A DNA stretch of 64,000 bases from Anaerolineales bacterium (GCA_020634885.1 JACKAW010000007.1:62001-126000); one strand, 5' to 3'; positions 1 to 8,167 are shown, counted from the first letter of the stretch. The notes: generated by a model from the sequence alone, not told the origin. Made by a program: numbers and translations.

Positions 1-107
1 ACTTCGCCAAGCATGGCGAGATTAAAAGCATTCATCGCTTGCGGGCGGTTCAACTGCACAATACCCACGCGTCCGCGCGTTTCGGTCAGAATGGTGGTGT
101 AGGTCAT
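1..107 (-). CDS. enoyl-CoA hydratase/isomerase (crotonase) family, N-terminal fragment
   Basis: Only the first 35 codons lie in the window; the gene runs off the left edge. The start ATG (107-105) is preceded by a GGAGG ribosome binding site at the usual spacing. The peptide begins MTYTTILTETRGRVGIVQLN and continues with RPQAMNAFN, the typical N-terminus of crotonases, in which an RP-x-x-x-NA-x motif follows a strand ending in L-N. Such proteins act on acyl-CoA thioesters, commonly hydrating enoyl-CoA in beta-oxidation, but the catalytic glutamates are outside the window, so the reaction is not determined. Confidence 0.8.
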   Translation of the reverse strand, partial: MTYTTILTETRGRVGIVQLNRPQAMNAFNLAMLGE

Positions 108-162
108 GCTTCCTCCAAAGGGTCAGATGTACAGATTATAAACTCAACACAGTTCTTTGCTT

Positions 163-168
163 TATAAT
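163..168 (+). promoter_or_regulatory. -10 promoter element (TATAAT)
   Basis: TATAAT followed by CTCGGGC, about 80 nt before the membrane protein at 249. It matches the TATAAT-N-C-rich motif seen before several genes here. No convincing -35 box. Confidence 0.5.
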
Positions 169-248
169 CTCGGGCTCGTACGGTCATGGTGTAAGAACGC
201 CCTGCCAGACTTCATCTTGAAAAATAAAAATTAATATTGGAGAAACTC

Positions 249-647
249 ATGGACTTCCTATTTACCCTGCACTCGCATACACGCTGGCTCATTCTGCTGG
301 TTGCCGTTGCTGCCATTGATAAACTCGCCATTGGCTGGCAGCGTGGCAGCGCTTTCAAAGGAATGGATCGTGGTCTTGCTGCTGGCTTTAGCGGCTTGAT
401 GGATCTGCAAGCCACCCTCGGCTTGATCTTCCTGATCTGGACAAGCATTGCCGGTGTACCCTTCGCCCCCAACCGTATCGAACACCTCACCACCATGCTT
501 ATCGCCGCAGCGGTGGCGCATTTGCCTGCCATGTGGAAAAAATCAGCCGATAACATCCGCTTCCGCAACACATTATTTTGTATCATCGGTTCGTTGGCGT
601 TGGTTTTCATGGGGGTATGGCGCTTGCGCGGCGGTTGGACTTGGTAA
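249..647 (+). CDS. small four-helix membrane protein, possible b-type cytochrome-like
   Basis: A 132-residue protein with about four hydrophobic segments (residues 12-25, 44-68, 80-95 and 107-124). It starts MDFLFTLHSHTRW, resembling short membrane proteins often labelled cytochrome b that begin with an LH-S-x-x-RW motif. Histidines 8, 10, 79 and 91 lie near membrane edges and could bind heme, but this is inference. The ATG at 249 is chosen over an in-frame TTG at 237 because a GGAG site ends six bases before it. A strong terminator follows directly, so it is probably a single-gene unit. No specific function can be assigned. Confidence 0.7.
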   Translation: MDFLFTLHSHTRWLILLVAVAAIDKLAIGWQRGSAFKGMDRGLAAGFSGLMDLQATLGLIFLIWTSIAGVPFAPNRIEHLTTMLIAAAVAHLPAMWKKSADNIRFRNTLFCIIGSLALVFMGVWRLRGGWTW

Positions 648-660
648 ACTAAAAAAGGGA

Positions 661-691
661 ACAGCCTCGCATATGCGAGGCTGTTTTGTTT
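661..691 (+). terminator. rho-independent terminator
   Basis: Perfect 12-bp inverted repeat (661-672 with 673-684, centre GCAT-ATGC) followed by TTTGTTT. It ends the transcript of the 132-residue membrane protein and lies just before the next gene. Confidence 0.85.
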
Positions 692-695
692 AAAC

Positions 696-1286
696 ATGAA
701 AAAACTAATTCTTATGGGTCCCGTTCTTTTTGCTGTTGTGCTTGCTGCCTTGACATTCGTCGAATACGATTTTCTTTTAAGTCTGGGCTGGCATCCCATC
801 AACGACCCCACCTTCGACTGGCCCAGCGGGCTGGCGCTCGGTCGCTTTGGGTGGATCATGACCCTGACCTTTATCCTCACCGGTCTGCTCATGACCCTCT
901 TCGCCCGCCGCCTCTTTCTGGATTTGAAGTTGACTCCTGCCTCCAAACTTGGCACCACGCTGATGGCTCTCGCCGGTCTATTCCTCGCCACCCTAGCCTT
1001 CACCACCGACCCGACCATTCGAGACTATCCCGCCACCTGGCACGGACGCTTGCACGACCTCTCCTTTGTTTTGCTTGGGTTAACTCTCTTCCCCGCCATG
1101 ATCATCCTCGGCTTCGCCTTCCGCGCTGACCCTCGCTGGAAAAATTTTGCCATCTACACATGGGGCACACTCGCGCTGGCAGGTCCGGCATTTTTCATCA
1201 AAGGCGCGGCGTTCTATGTCTTTCTATTTGCGATCTTGGTGTGGAATGAACTAGCGGCGATACGACTGAATAGGTATTATTCATAA
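696..1286 (+). CDS. DUF998-like integral membrane protein
   Basis: A 196-residue protein with about six transmembrane segments spread over its length. The WHGRLHDLSF segment (about residues 111-120), after a short extracytoplasmic loop, is typical of DUF998 proteins, whose function is unknown. The ATG at 696 lies just after the preceding terminator hairpin and has no clear ribosome binding site; translation of a short-leader transcript is possible. Flanked by terminators on both sides, so probably monocistronic. Confidence 0.7.
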   Translation: MKKLILMGPVLFAVVLAALTFVEYDFLLSLGWHPINDPTFDWPSGLALGRFGWIMTLTFILTGLLMTLFARRLFLDLKLTPASKLGTTLMALAGLFLATLAFTTDPTIRDYPATWHGRLHDLSFVLLGLTLFPAMIILGFAFRADPRWKNFAIYTWGTLALAGPAFFIKGAAFYVFLFAILVWNELAAIRLNRYYS

Positions 1287-1323
1287 TCAACAGGGGGCAA
1301 CCCGACGTTCTTTAGATTTTATG

Positions 1324-1357
1324 AACAGGTCAGATTAACTCTGACCTGTTTTATCTT
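1324..1357 (+). terminator. rho-independent terminator
   Basis: An 11-bp stem (1324-1334 with 1340-1350, loop TTAAC) followed by TTATCTT, 38 bases after the DUF998-like gene. Confidence 0.8.
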
Positions 1358-1381
1358 AATTCTGGTTGCCAGTAAATTATA

Positions 1382-1387
1382 TATAAT
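1382..1387 (+). promoter_or_regulatory. -10 promoter element (TATAAT)
   Basis: TATAAT centred 35 nt before the chosen start of the GcvT-like gene. It overlaps the alternative ATG at 1386, which argues against that ATG as the translation start. Confidence 0.45.
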
Positions 1388-1421
1388 GTACAATCCGCGC
1401 CAATCAAGGAATCATTCCCCC

Positions 1422-2624
1422 ATGTTAAATCTCAACCTCAAAACCACCCCCTTCCACGAACGGACGTCCGCGTTGTGCCAGCCGCAGAACTGGCGCAAGT
1501 GGGCGGGCTATTTTGTCGTCGGCTCGTATGAGCATGTGCTTGACCGCGAGTATTGGGCGATCCGCAACTCGGCGGCGCTCATTGATGTCTCGCCGTTGAT
1601 TAAGTACGTCATCAAAGGCAAGGATGCTGCCGCACTTCTGCACCGCGTCACCACCCGCAATGTTCACAAAATGAAAGTAGGACAGGTCGCTTACACCGGC
1701 TGGTGCGATGAAGAAGGCAAGATGATCGACGATGGCACGATCTCACGCCTCGAAGACTCGACCTTTCGCCTGACTGCCGCGGAACCGAATCTGCGCTGGC
1801 TGACGATGAATGCGGTTGGCATGGACGTTTCCATCACCGAAGTGACCGATGATGTGGCGGCGCTCAGTTTTCAGGGACCGAACACCCGCAAGGTGTTGAA
1901 TAAAGTTACCGAAAAACCCGTTGACGAGTTGAAATACTTCCGCTTGATGACGAACAAAATTAATGGGGTTGACGTCACGATTTCAAGAACCGGCTACACC
2001 GGCGACCTCGGCTATGAGATTTGGATGGATAAAAAAGACGCGCTCAAAGTATGGGACGCGCTCATGGAATCAGGCTCCGATTACGGCATCACCCCCGTCG
2101 GCATTCTCGCCATGGACATGGCTCGCGTGGAAGCAGGTCTCTTCATGCTCGATGTCGATTACACCTCCGCTTCTCATGCGTGGATCGAATCACAGAAATC
2201 CTCTCCGTTTGAATTGGGGCTCGATTGGACAGTCGCGCTCGATAAACCTGGTTACTTCGTCGGTCGCCGCGCTTTGGAAAAAGAAAAGCGCGAAGGCTCG
2301 GCGTGGAAGATGGTTGGCTTGGCAGTCGATTGGGTCGGCATGGAAAAGTTATTCGGCAAAGTTGGCTTGCCGCCACAAATTCCCGGCTCGGCTATTCGTG
2401 GAAGTTTGCCTGTGATGGTGGGTGGTGTGCATGTCGGGTATGCCTCCACTTCTACATGGTCGCCGTTATTGAAAACCTACATCGCCCTCGCGCACTTGCA
2501 GAAACCATATTACGAAATCGGCACCGATGTAACCATGGAAATCACGGTCGAACATCATCGCCGCCAAGCGCCTGCAAAAGTGGTCAAACTGCCGTTCTAC
2601 GAACCTGAATGGAAGAAGAAATAA
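1422..2624 (+). CDS. GcvT-family aminomethyltransferase (folate-dependent demethylase-like)
   Basis: A 400-residue member of the GcvT / dimethylglycine dehydrogenase C-terminal family, which passes one-carbon units from methylated or aminomethyl substrates to tetrahydrofolate. Family features include EYWAIRNSAALIDVSPL near residue 50, SFQGPNTRKVL in the middle, RTGYTGDLGYEIW, and a C-terminal GcvT barrel with VGGVHVGYASTSTWSP. The ATG at 1422 is preferred over one at 1386: AAGGA lies 11 bases before 1422, and a TATAAT element overlaps the upstream ATG. The next two genes encode PYROXD2-like flavoproteins in the same direction. No gcvH or gcvP is nearby, so a glycine-cleavage T-protein role is unlikely; a catabolic demethylation unit is more plausible. 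Confidence 0.8.
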   Translation: MLNLNLKTTPFHERTSALCQPQNWRKWAGYFVVGSYEHVLDREYWAIRNSAALIDVSPLIKYVIKGKDAAALLHRVTTRNVHKMKVGQVAYTGWCDEEGKMIDDGTISRLEDSTFRLTAAEPNLRWLTMNAVGMDVSITEVTDDVAALSFQGPNTRKVLNKVTEKPVDELKYFRLMTNKINGVDVTISRTGYTGDLGYEIWMDKKDALKVWDALMESGSDYGITPVGILAMDMARVEAGLFMLDVDYTSASHAWIESQKSSPFELGLDWTVALDKPGYFVGRRALEKEKREGSAWKMVGLAVDWVGMEKLFGKVGLPPQIPGSAIRGSLPVMVGGVHVGYASTSTWSPLLKTYIALAHLQKPYYEIGTDVTMEITVEHHRRQAPAKVVKLPFYEPEWKKK

Positions 2625-2700
2625 TTAACCGCTAAGAGCGCAAAGCGCGCGAAGACTTAAGAGGTTTTCTTGGCGTTCTTAGCGTGCTTCGCGGTTTAAA
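2625..2700. repeat. imperfect inverted repeat (dispersed intergenic type)
   Basis: The left arm reads TTAACCGCTAAGAGCGCAAA and the right arm, reverse-complemented, TTAAACCGCGAAGCACGCTA; CTTAAGAGG lies near the centre. It fills the whole gap between the GcvT-like and first flavoprotein genes and resembles short dispersed repeats common in Anaerolineae intergenic DNA (recollection, not searched). A transcript would fold into a long weak hairpin, possibly limiting read-through. Confidence 0.5.
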
Positions 2701-2712
2701 AAGGAATTATTC

Positions 2713-4314
2713 ATGACAGCAAATCAATACGACGCAATTATCATCGGCGGTGGACATAACGGTCTGGTCGCCGCATCTTATTTAGCCCGCGCAGGCAAAA
2801 AAGTGGTCGTACTTGAACGCCGACCCATCGTCGGCGGCGCGGCAGTGACCGAGGAAATCTTCCCCGGCTACAAGTTCACCGAATTTTCCTACGTGGTGAG
2901 TTTGTTACGCCCGGAGATCATCCGCGACTTGGAATTGCCCAAACACGGATTAAAGATTCTTCCATTGCCCAGCACCTTCACCCCCATGGAAAACGGCGAC
3001 TACCTCGCCGCATGGGATGACCACGACCTGACCCGCCGCGAGTTATATCGTCACTCGCCCAAAGACGCCGAAGCCTACGACGAGTACGCCCGCGTCATGG
3101 CACGTGCCGCGAAAGCCATCAAACCGATCATCAATTTGATTCCGCCTGATCCCTCTTCCATGAGCATTCGTGATCTGATGGGACTGCTCAAGGTCGGTCA
3201 ATACGCGGCATCGCTTTCCGAAAAAGAACTCTACATGGTTGCCAAACTCGCCACGCAATCTTCGGCAGATTTGCTCGAAGAGTGGTTCGAGACTGACGCA
3301 CTCAAAGGCACCAAAGCCGCCAGCGGAATCATCGGCACCTATCTCGGACCGCGCTCTCCCGGCACGGCGTATGTGTTGCTTCATCACTACATGGGCGAAA
3401 TTGACGGTGCCTTCCGCGCTTGGGGTTTTGCCAAGAACGGTTCCGGCGGGGTCAGCGGCTCGATCTATAACGCGTCGCAAGCGCTTGGGGTGGAGGTCAG
3501 AGTCAACGCGAGCGTGCAGCAGGTCAAGGTCAAGGGAGGACGCGCCGTAGGCGTCATCCTCGAAAATGGCGACGAACTCGATTCCAAAGTCGTCATGTCT
3601 GCCGCCGACCCGAAGCGCACCTTCCTGCAATTCGTTGAGCAAAAACATCTGCCCGATGATTTTGTCACCTCGATTCAAAACTTCCGCGCGCGCGGCTCGT
3701 CGGGCAAGATCAACATCGCCCTGAGCAAACTGCCGAACTTCACCGCGTTGCCATACACAGGCAACGGCGCAAATTCGGTTCTGCATCGCGGCGCAGTTTC
3801 GATCAGCCCGAGCATTGATTACATCGAACGCGCCTATGACGACGCGAAGTATGGGCAGATTTCCAAGCGCCCCTACATCGACATGATCTTCCCCTCGATG
3901 ATTGACCCCGACATGGCACCGCCCGGACATCATGTGATGTCTTGCTTCGTGCAATACGCGCCCTACGATCTCGAAGGCGGCTGGACAGACCAGCGCCGCG
4001 ACGAACTCGGTGAAGCGGTCATCGCCACCATCGAACAATACGCGCCGAACATCCGCGAGTGCATCGTGGGCATGCAGGTCATCTCACCCAAAGACATCGA
4101 ACGCATCGCGGGCATCACAGGCGGCAACATCTTCCACGGCGAACTGCTGCTGCATCAGATCTTCTTCCTGCGCCCCACTCCGCAATGGGCAGACTTCCGC
4201 ACACCGCTCAAAGGTTACTACTTCGGCGCAAGCGGCGCACACCCCGGCGGTGGCGTGATGGGCGCGCCCGGCATGTTGGCGGCAAAAGAAATTCTCAAGG
4301 ACGGTATGCTATGA
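2713..4314 (+). CDS. PYROXD2/phytoene-desaturase-like FAD oxidoreductase (first copy)
   Basis: A 533-residue FAD-dependent oxidoreductase of the NAD(P)/FAD amine-oxidase superfold. The dinucleotide-binding motif IIIGGGHNGLVAA is at residues 9-21, with LERRPIVGGAAVTEE after it. The C-terminus has the second FAD contact, YYFGASGAHPGGGVMGAPG. The HNGL-type P-loop marks the PYROXD2 (CrtI-like) subgroup rather than carotenoid biosynthesis, and no carotenoid genes are near. AAGGA precedes the ATG. The stop overlaps the start of a paralog (ATGA), so the two are translationally coupled and may form a heteromer. Substrate unknown. Confidence 0.85.
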   Translation: MTANQYDAIIIGGGHNGLVAASYLARAGKKVVVLERRPIVGGAAVTEEIFPGYKFTEFSYVVSLLRPEIIRDLELPKHGLKILPLPSTFTPMENGDYLAAWDDHDLTRRELYRHSPKDAEAYDEYARVMARAAKAIKPIINLIPPDPSSMSIRDLMGLLKVGQYAASLSEKELYMVAKLATQSSADLLEEWFETDALKGTKAASGIIGTYLGPRSPGTAYVLLHHYMGEIDGAFRAWGFAKNGSGGVSGSIYNASQALGVEVRVNASVQQVKVKGGRAVGVILENGDELDSKVVMSAADPKRTFLQFVEQKHLPDDFVTSIQNFRARGSSGKINIALSKLPNFTALPYTGNGANSVLHRGAVSISPSIDYIERAYDDAKYGQISKRPYIDMIFPSMIDPDMAPPGHHVMSCFVQYAPYDLEGGWTDQRRDELGEAVIATIEQYAPNIRECIVGMQVISPKDIERIAGITGGNIFHGELLLHQIFFLRPTPQWADFRTPLKGYYFGASGAHPGGGVMGAPGMLAAKEILKDGML

Positions 4315-5789
4315 GCCACTACGACAACATCATCATCGGCGCGGGACACAACGGCTTGGTCGCCGCCGCCTATCTCGCCAAGCAAGGCAAAAAAGTTTTG
4401 GTGCTTGAACGTCGTTCCATCATCGGCGGTTCGGTGGTCACAGAATCTTTTGGGGATAATTTCTCCGTGGACTCTCTCCACACCGGTGGGACTCTGCGCC
4501 CAGACATTATCAAAGACCTGAAACTCGCTTCATACGGACTTCAGCCTGATTCTGCTCCCCAGCCTTTCATCACCCTGTTAGCGGATGGCTCCCCCCTCAC
4601 CCTCGACGTAGAATCCATCAAACGCATCTCCGAAAAAGACGCGGCGCGCTTCCCTGAATTTGTGCGCTTCATGAACAAAGCCGCGCAGATCATGGATGTG
4701 ACCTACTCCACCATCATGCCGCGCCTGCCAATGAACTTTGGTTTCAAAGAAGGCTACGGCTTGCTCGAATGGGCGCTGGAGTTGAAGCTCGCCGGTCGCA
4801 AAGACATGCTCAACTTCATCCGCGCCCTGCCGATGACCGCGCAAGAACTCGTTGAAGAGTATTTTGAATCTGATATTGTCAAAGCCGCGATTTGCGCCGT
4901 TGCCATTCACGGCTCCACCCTCGGACCGATGGGCGCAGGCACCGGCTACACCCTCATCCACAGCTGGATGAATCGCGGCGGGCTGGCTCACAAGAATGTC
5001 GGCAAAGCAGGCGAGATCACAACTGCCTTGGCGAATGCGGTCAAAGCCTTTGGTGGAGAAATCCGCACCGAAGCTGAAGTTGCCAGCATCAAAATTGAAA
5101 ACCAAATTGCGAAGGGTGTTGTTCTTATAAACGGTGAAGAGATTTCTGCGAATCAAATCTTCTCCGCCGCAGACCCGAAGCACACCCTGCTCAAACTGGT
5201 CGGCGCGCAGGATCTGCCGCCCGAATTCGTCTGGCACACCCAATCCATCAAAATGCGTGGATCGGTAGCAAAGATCCACTTGCAGACCAATGGCAATCAC
5301 GGCATCCCCGAAGGAACTCTGGTTGTTGCGCCATCCATCAAGTATCTAGAAAAAGCCTACGACGCCACCAAGTACGGCGAGGTTTCCGAAGAGCCCTATC
5401 TTGAAGTCACGACTTCAGGCAATACCATATCCATTCACTTCCAGTTTGCACCCTATGCGTTGAAGAGCGGAGATTGGAAATTGGAGATTAAGAAGGTTGA
5501 GGAATTGGCAATTAACTCACTCTCAGAATACTTTCCCAATTTGAGAGCATCAATCTCCAATCTCAAATCTCTTTCTCCTCTCGACCTTGAACAGACCTAC
5601 GGTCTCACCGAAGGCGACCTCAACCACGGTCAACTCATGCTCGATCAGTTCCTGTTCATGCGACCAATACCGGGCTGGTCTAACCACAAGACGCCGATTG
5701 ATAACCTCTATCTCTGCGGCAGCGGAGTCCACGGCGGCGGCGGGGTCAGCGGGGCGGCGGGACGGAACGCGGCAAAATCAGTACGCTAA
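4311..5789 (+). CDS. PYROXD2/phytoene-desaturase-like FAD oxidoreductase (second copy)
   Basis: A 492-residue paralog of the preceding flavoprotein, starting MSHYDNIIIGAGHNGLVAAA with an identical HNGL Rossmann motif and ending with LCGSGVHGGGGVSGAAG, the C-terminal FAD-binding segment. The start at 4311 overlaps the previous stop by four bases; the reading frame stays open upstream to 4059, but that is antisense-free overlap with the first gene and not credible as coding. Residues about 385-425 are encoded by low-complexity repeats of the type GATTGGAAATTGGAGATT, probably a surface loop. A strong terminator follows immediately, closing the three-gene unit. Confidence 0.85.
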   Translation: MSHYDNIIIGAGHNGLVAAAYLAKQGKKVLVLERRSIIGGSVVTESFGDNFSVDSLHTGGTLRPDIIKDLKLASYGLQPDSAPQPFITLLADGSPLTLDVESIKRISEKDAARFPEFVRFMNKAAQIMDVTYSTIMPRLPMNFGFKEGYGLLEWALELKLAGRKDMLNFIRALPMTAQELVEEYFESDIVKAAICAVAIHGSTLGPMGAGTGYTLIHSWMNRGGLAHKNVGKAGEITTALANAVKAFGGEIRTEAEVASIKIENQIAKGVVLINGEEISANQIFSAADPKHTLLKLVGAQDLPPEFVWHTQSIKMRGSVAKIHLQTNGNHGIPEGTLVVAPSIKYLEKAYDATKYGEVSEEPYLEVTTSGNTISIHFQFAPYALKSGDWKLEIKKVEELAINSLSEYFPNLRASISNLKSLSPLDLEQTYGLTEGDLNHGQLMLDQFLFMRPIPGWSNHKTPIDNLYLCGSGVHGGGGVSGAAGRNAAKSVR

Positions 5790-5829
5790 CAAAAAAAGAC
5801 CTCCTGTTTTGAACAGGAGGTCTTTTTTT
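5790..5829. terminator. bidirectional terminator
   Basis: A-tract, stem GACCTCCTGTT / AACAGGAGGTC with a short loop, then a T-tract. It serves the flavoprotein unit on the plus strand and thrS, which ends at 5841, on the minus strand. Confidence 0.9.
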
Positions 5830-5840
5830 GTACTCATTCA

Positions 5841-7652
5841 CTAAAGTTCAGCCGATCTTCGGCTAATGCGGTCTTTTGCCCGTGTAATGAACTCGTTTAG
5901 GGCAAATCCATTTTGCTGGCTGCCATCACGAACTCGCAACGAAATCTGGTTGGCTTCCATTTCGTTCTTGCCAACCACGATCATATACGGAACTTTCATC
6001 AATTGCGCCTGACGGATCTTGGCATTCATACGCTGAGATGACATATCTGCACTGGCTCGGATGCCATTCGCGCGAAGTTCCTTTGCGATCTTCTCAGCGT
6101 AGTCATTCTGCTCATCCGTGATGGAGATGACGCGCACCTGTTCCGGCGAAAGCCAGACCGGGAAGTTACCCGCGTAATGCTCCAGCAGGAAGCCCACCAT
6201 GCGTTCATGCGTGGACAGCGGCGCGCGGTGGATGCACAGCGGCACTTCGTCGTGACCTTCGCTGTTCGTGAATTTCAGGTCGAAGCGTTCCGGCACGGCA
6301 AAATCCACTTGATTCGTAGCAAGTGAGAATTCACGCCCGATGGCAGACCAGATCTGCACGTCGATCTTGGGACCGTAGAACGCGGCTTCGTCTTCAGCTT
6401 CTACATAGGGGACGCCGCCGTTGTCCATGGCGCGGCGCACCATGTCTTCGGTCTTGATCCACAGTTCGGGGTTGTCCACATATTTTTTGCCGAGTCCAGC
6501 TTTCGAGTGAAGCGAGAGGCGCATCACATATTTTTCGATACCGAACAACTCGAAGTACTTTTTATACAGTTCGACCACGCCCATGAATTCCTGCTCAAAT
6601 TGAGATTCGGAACAGTAGATGTGCGCATCGTTCATCTGCATCGAGCGGACACGCATCAGACCGAACAATTCACCCGATTTCTCATAGCGATAACACGTAC
6701 CGTATTCTGCGAGACGCACGGGTAAGTCACGGTAGGAGCGTCCTTTTGAGCCAAAAATCTTGTGATGCATCGGGCAGTTCATCGGCTTGATGTAATACTT
6801 CACGCCTTCGAGTTCCATCGGCGGGTACATGCTTTCGGCGTAATAAGGCAGGTGACCGGAACGCAGGAACAGGTCTTCCTTCGTCACACTCGGCGTCTTG
6901 ACGCGATCGTAGCCAGCCTGCAATTCCATTTCCTTGGCAAGCTTTTCCAACTCTTCGATCATGATGCCGCCATTCGGCAGCCACAACGGCAAGCCAGGAC
7001 CTACCTCTTCATCAAAGATGAAGATTTCCAAATCCTTACCAAGTTTACGGTGGTCGCGTTTCTTGGCTTCTTCCAACTGGTGAAGGTATTCTTCAAGCTG
7101 TTTTTTGTTTTCCCATGCCGTCCCGTACAGACGCTGCAACTGTTTATTCTTCTCGTCACCGCGCCAATACGCACCCGCAACGGACATCAACTTGAAGGCA
7201 TCTTGTTTGATCTCCTTCGTGTTCGCCACATGCGGACCACGGCACAGGTCTGTGAAGGTATCCTGCTGATAAATGGAAATCTCTGGCTTTTCTTTGAGCG
7301 GATTGCCGTATTCATCGAAGCCGCCTTTTTCCAAGCCTTCAATCAACTCCAATTTATAGGGCTGTTCGGCAAAGATTTTCTTCGCCTCCTCCGCCGAGAT
7401 GACGGTCTTCTTGAAATCGTGCTTGCCCTGCACGATCTGGCGCATGCGCTTTTCGATGGCTTCGAGATCTTCCGGCGTCAGGTTGCGCGGAAGGTCGAAA
7501 TCGTAATAGAACCCATTCTCCACCGGCGGACCAATGGTCGGCTTCCCATCCGGGAAGATTTCCATCACGGCTTGTGCCATGACATGTGCCGCCGAGTGAC
7601 GGATCTTATAGAGATAAGACTCTTCGTATTTTTCTTGTGCTTGTTGTGCCAT
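5841..7652 (-). CDS. thrS: threonyl-tRNA synthetase lacking the TGS domain
   Basis: A 603-residue class II synthetase that charges tRNA-Thr. The editing domain carries HSAAH (H19, H23) and CRGPHV (C137, H141), the zinc-site tetrad of bacterial ThrRS. The catalytic core shows MNCPMHHKIF, with a zinc-binding cysteine, and motif 3 around LSTHERMVGFLLEHY; the anticodon-binding domain ends the protein. It begins directly at the editing domain, about 40-60 residues shorter than E. coli ThrRS, so the N-terminal TGS domain is missing. AAAGGA supports the ATG at 7652. Expression is controlled by the T-box leader upstream. Confidence 0.97.
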   Translation of the reverse strand: MAQQAQEKYEESYLYKIRHSAAHVMAQAVMEIFPDGKPTIGPPVENGFYYDFDLPRNLTPEDLEAIEKRMRQIVQGKHDFKKTVISAEEAKKIFAEQPYKLELIEGLEKGGFDEYGNPLKEKPEISIYQQDTFTDLCRGPHVANTKEIKQDAFKLMSVAGAYWRGDEKNKQLQRLYGTAWENKKQLEEYLHQLEEAKKRDHRKLGKDLEIFIFDEEVGPGLPLWLPNGGIMIEELEKLAKEMELQAGYDRVKTPSVTKEDLFLRSGHLPYYAESMYPPMELEGVKYYIKPMNCPMHHKIFGSKGRSYRDLPVRLAEYGTCYRYEKSGELFGLMRVRSMQMNDAHIYCSESQFEQEFMGVVELYKKYFELFGIEKYVMRLSLHSKAGLGKKYVDNPELWIKTEDMVRRAMDNGGVPYVEAEDEAAFYGPKIDVQIWSAIGREFSLATNQVDFAVPERFDLKFTNSEGHDEVPLCIHRAPLSTHERMVGFLLEHYAGNFPVWLSPEQVRVISITDEQNDYAEKIAKELRANGIRASADMSSQRMNAKIRQAQLMKVPYMIVVGKNEMEANQISLRVRDGSQQNGFALNEFITRAKDRISRRSAEL

Positions 7653-7716
7653 TTTCGTTTCCTTTCTTAACTTCGGTTTGCTTGTACCCGTTAGGGTAAC
7701 TCTGCTTCCCTGGACA

Positions 7717-7779
7717 TTACCGCGTCTCAGAGGAAAGCAGACCAAAACCTCTGAGGCGCTCACGAGTGTTAGTCTTCAT
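7717..7779 (-). CDS. 20-residue leader peptide between T-box and thrS
   Basis: A short ORF, MKTNTRERLRGFGLLSSETR, preceded by TAGGAGG six bases before the ATG, one of the best ribosome binding sites in the window. It lies after the T-box terminator and 64 nt before thrS. It has three threonine codons (positions 3, 5 and 19). The coding part folds into a hairpin (CTCAGAGG with CCTCTGAG, 7725-7754). It could couple translation to thrS expression; a chance ORF cannot be excluded. Confidence 0.5.
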   Translation of the reverse strand: MKTNTRERLRGFGLLSSETR

Positions 7780-7791
7780 GGCTGCCTCCTA

Positions 7792-7820
7792 CCCCGAATG
7801 GGGAAAGTCCCCGAATGGGG
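7792..7820 (-). repeat. two tandem CCCCGAATGGGG hairpins in the thrS leader
   Basis: The 12-base palindrome CCCCGAATGGGG occurs at 7792-7803 and 7809-7820, separated by AAAGT. It lies between the T-box terminator and the leader-ORF ribosome binding site. Each copy can form a 4-bp GC hairpin with a four-base loop; the two copies could also pair with each other. Confidence 0.6.
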
Positions 7821-7826
7821 ATTAAA

Positions 7827-7856
7827 ACAAAAACTCGCCCGAACACGGGGCGAGAA
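7827..7856 (-). terminator. T-box intrinsic terminator
   Basis: On the minus strand CTCGCCC pairs with GGGCGAG (7834-7840 with 7848-7854) followed by TTTTTGTTTT. It directly follows the T-box motif and is the expected competitor of the antiterminator. Confidence 0.85.
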
Positions 7857-8060
7857 TTTAATTCACGCGGTTCCACCCGATTTACCCTGAATTTCAGAGT
7901 ATCTCTTAAGCCTCTAACGGAGCCATCCGTTTCCCTTACTTTCCTTTGATTTCAGGGTTACGCTCGCGAGTGGTTTTCTGTGATATTCCCTTGAAGAAAC
8001 TCTCAATCACCGGTTTCTTCTCCCTGTCAGGGACTTGACCACATACTCGTCTCGGTCAAC
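7857..8060 (-). promoter_or_regulatory. T-box riboswitch of thrS
   Basis: The minus strand contains the T-box core TCGGGTGGAACCGCGTGAAT (7880-7861), with the GGTGGAACCGCG consensus that binds the uncharged tRNA 3' end. Upstream hairpins include TTGACC/GGTCAA (8059-8035), CCCTG/CAGGG (around 8030-8022) and AAGAAAC/GTTTCTT (8019-7994). Together with the following terminator this is a transcriptional T-box sensing tRNA-Thr charging. The threonine specifier codon was not placed with certainty. Confidence 0.9.
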
Positions 8061-8081
8061 GCATTTATATTTTCGAACTTG

Positions 8082-8155
8082 TGGGCGAGATAGGGCTCGA
8101 ACCTACGACCTTCGCGATGTCAACGCGATGCTCTAACCAACTGAGCTACCCGCCC
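8082..8155 (-). tRNA. tRNA-Val(GAC)
   Basis: A 74-nt cloverleaf. Acceptor GGGCGGG pairs with CTCGCCC (one G-U), the D arm is GCTCAGTTGGTTAGAGC, the anticodon stem TCGCG/CGCGA encloses loop TTGACAT (anticodon GAC), and the T arm contains GGTTCGAGCC. Discriminator A; CCA is not encoded. It lies immediately upstream of the thrS T-box leader on the same strand, so the two may share a promoter. Confidence 0.96.
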
Positions 8156-8167
8156 GAACAGATGCGC

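Noticed and set aside
1386..1421. ATG at 1386 as start of the GcvT-like gene
   Set aside because: It overlaps a TATAAT element and has no ribosome binding site; homologous sequence begins after 1422.
3043..4038. Long minus-strand open frame (331 codons) opposite the first flavoprotein
   Set aside because: Shadow of high-GC codon use; no ribosome binding site or recognisable domain, while the plus strand encodes a clear FAD enzyme.
4059..4310. N-terminal extension of the second flavoprotein
   Set aside because: It lies inside the first flavoprotein gene in another frame; the Rossmann fold begins at the ATG at 4311, which overlaps the upstream stop.
6762..7670. 302-codon plus-strand open frame opposite thrS
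   Set aside because: Antisense shadow of the synthetase; no start signal or domain.
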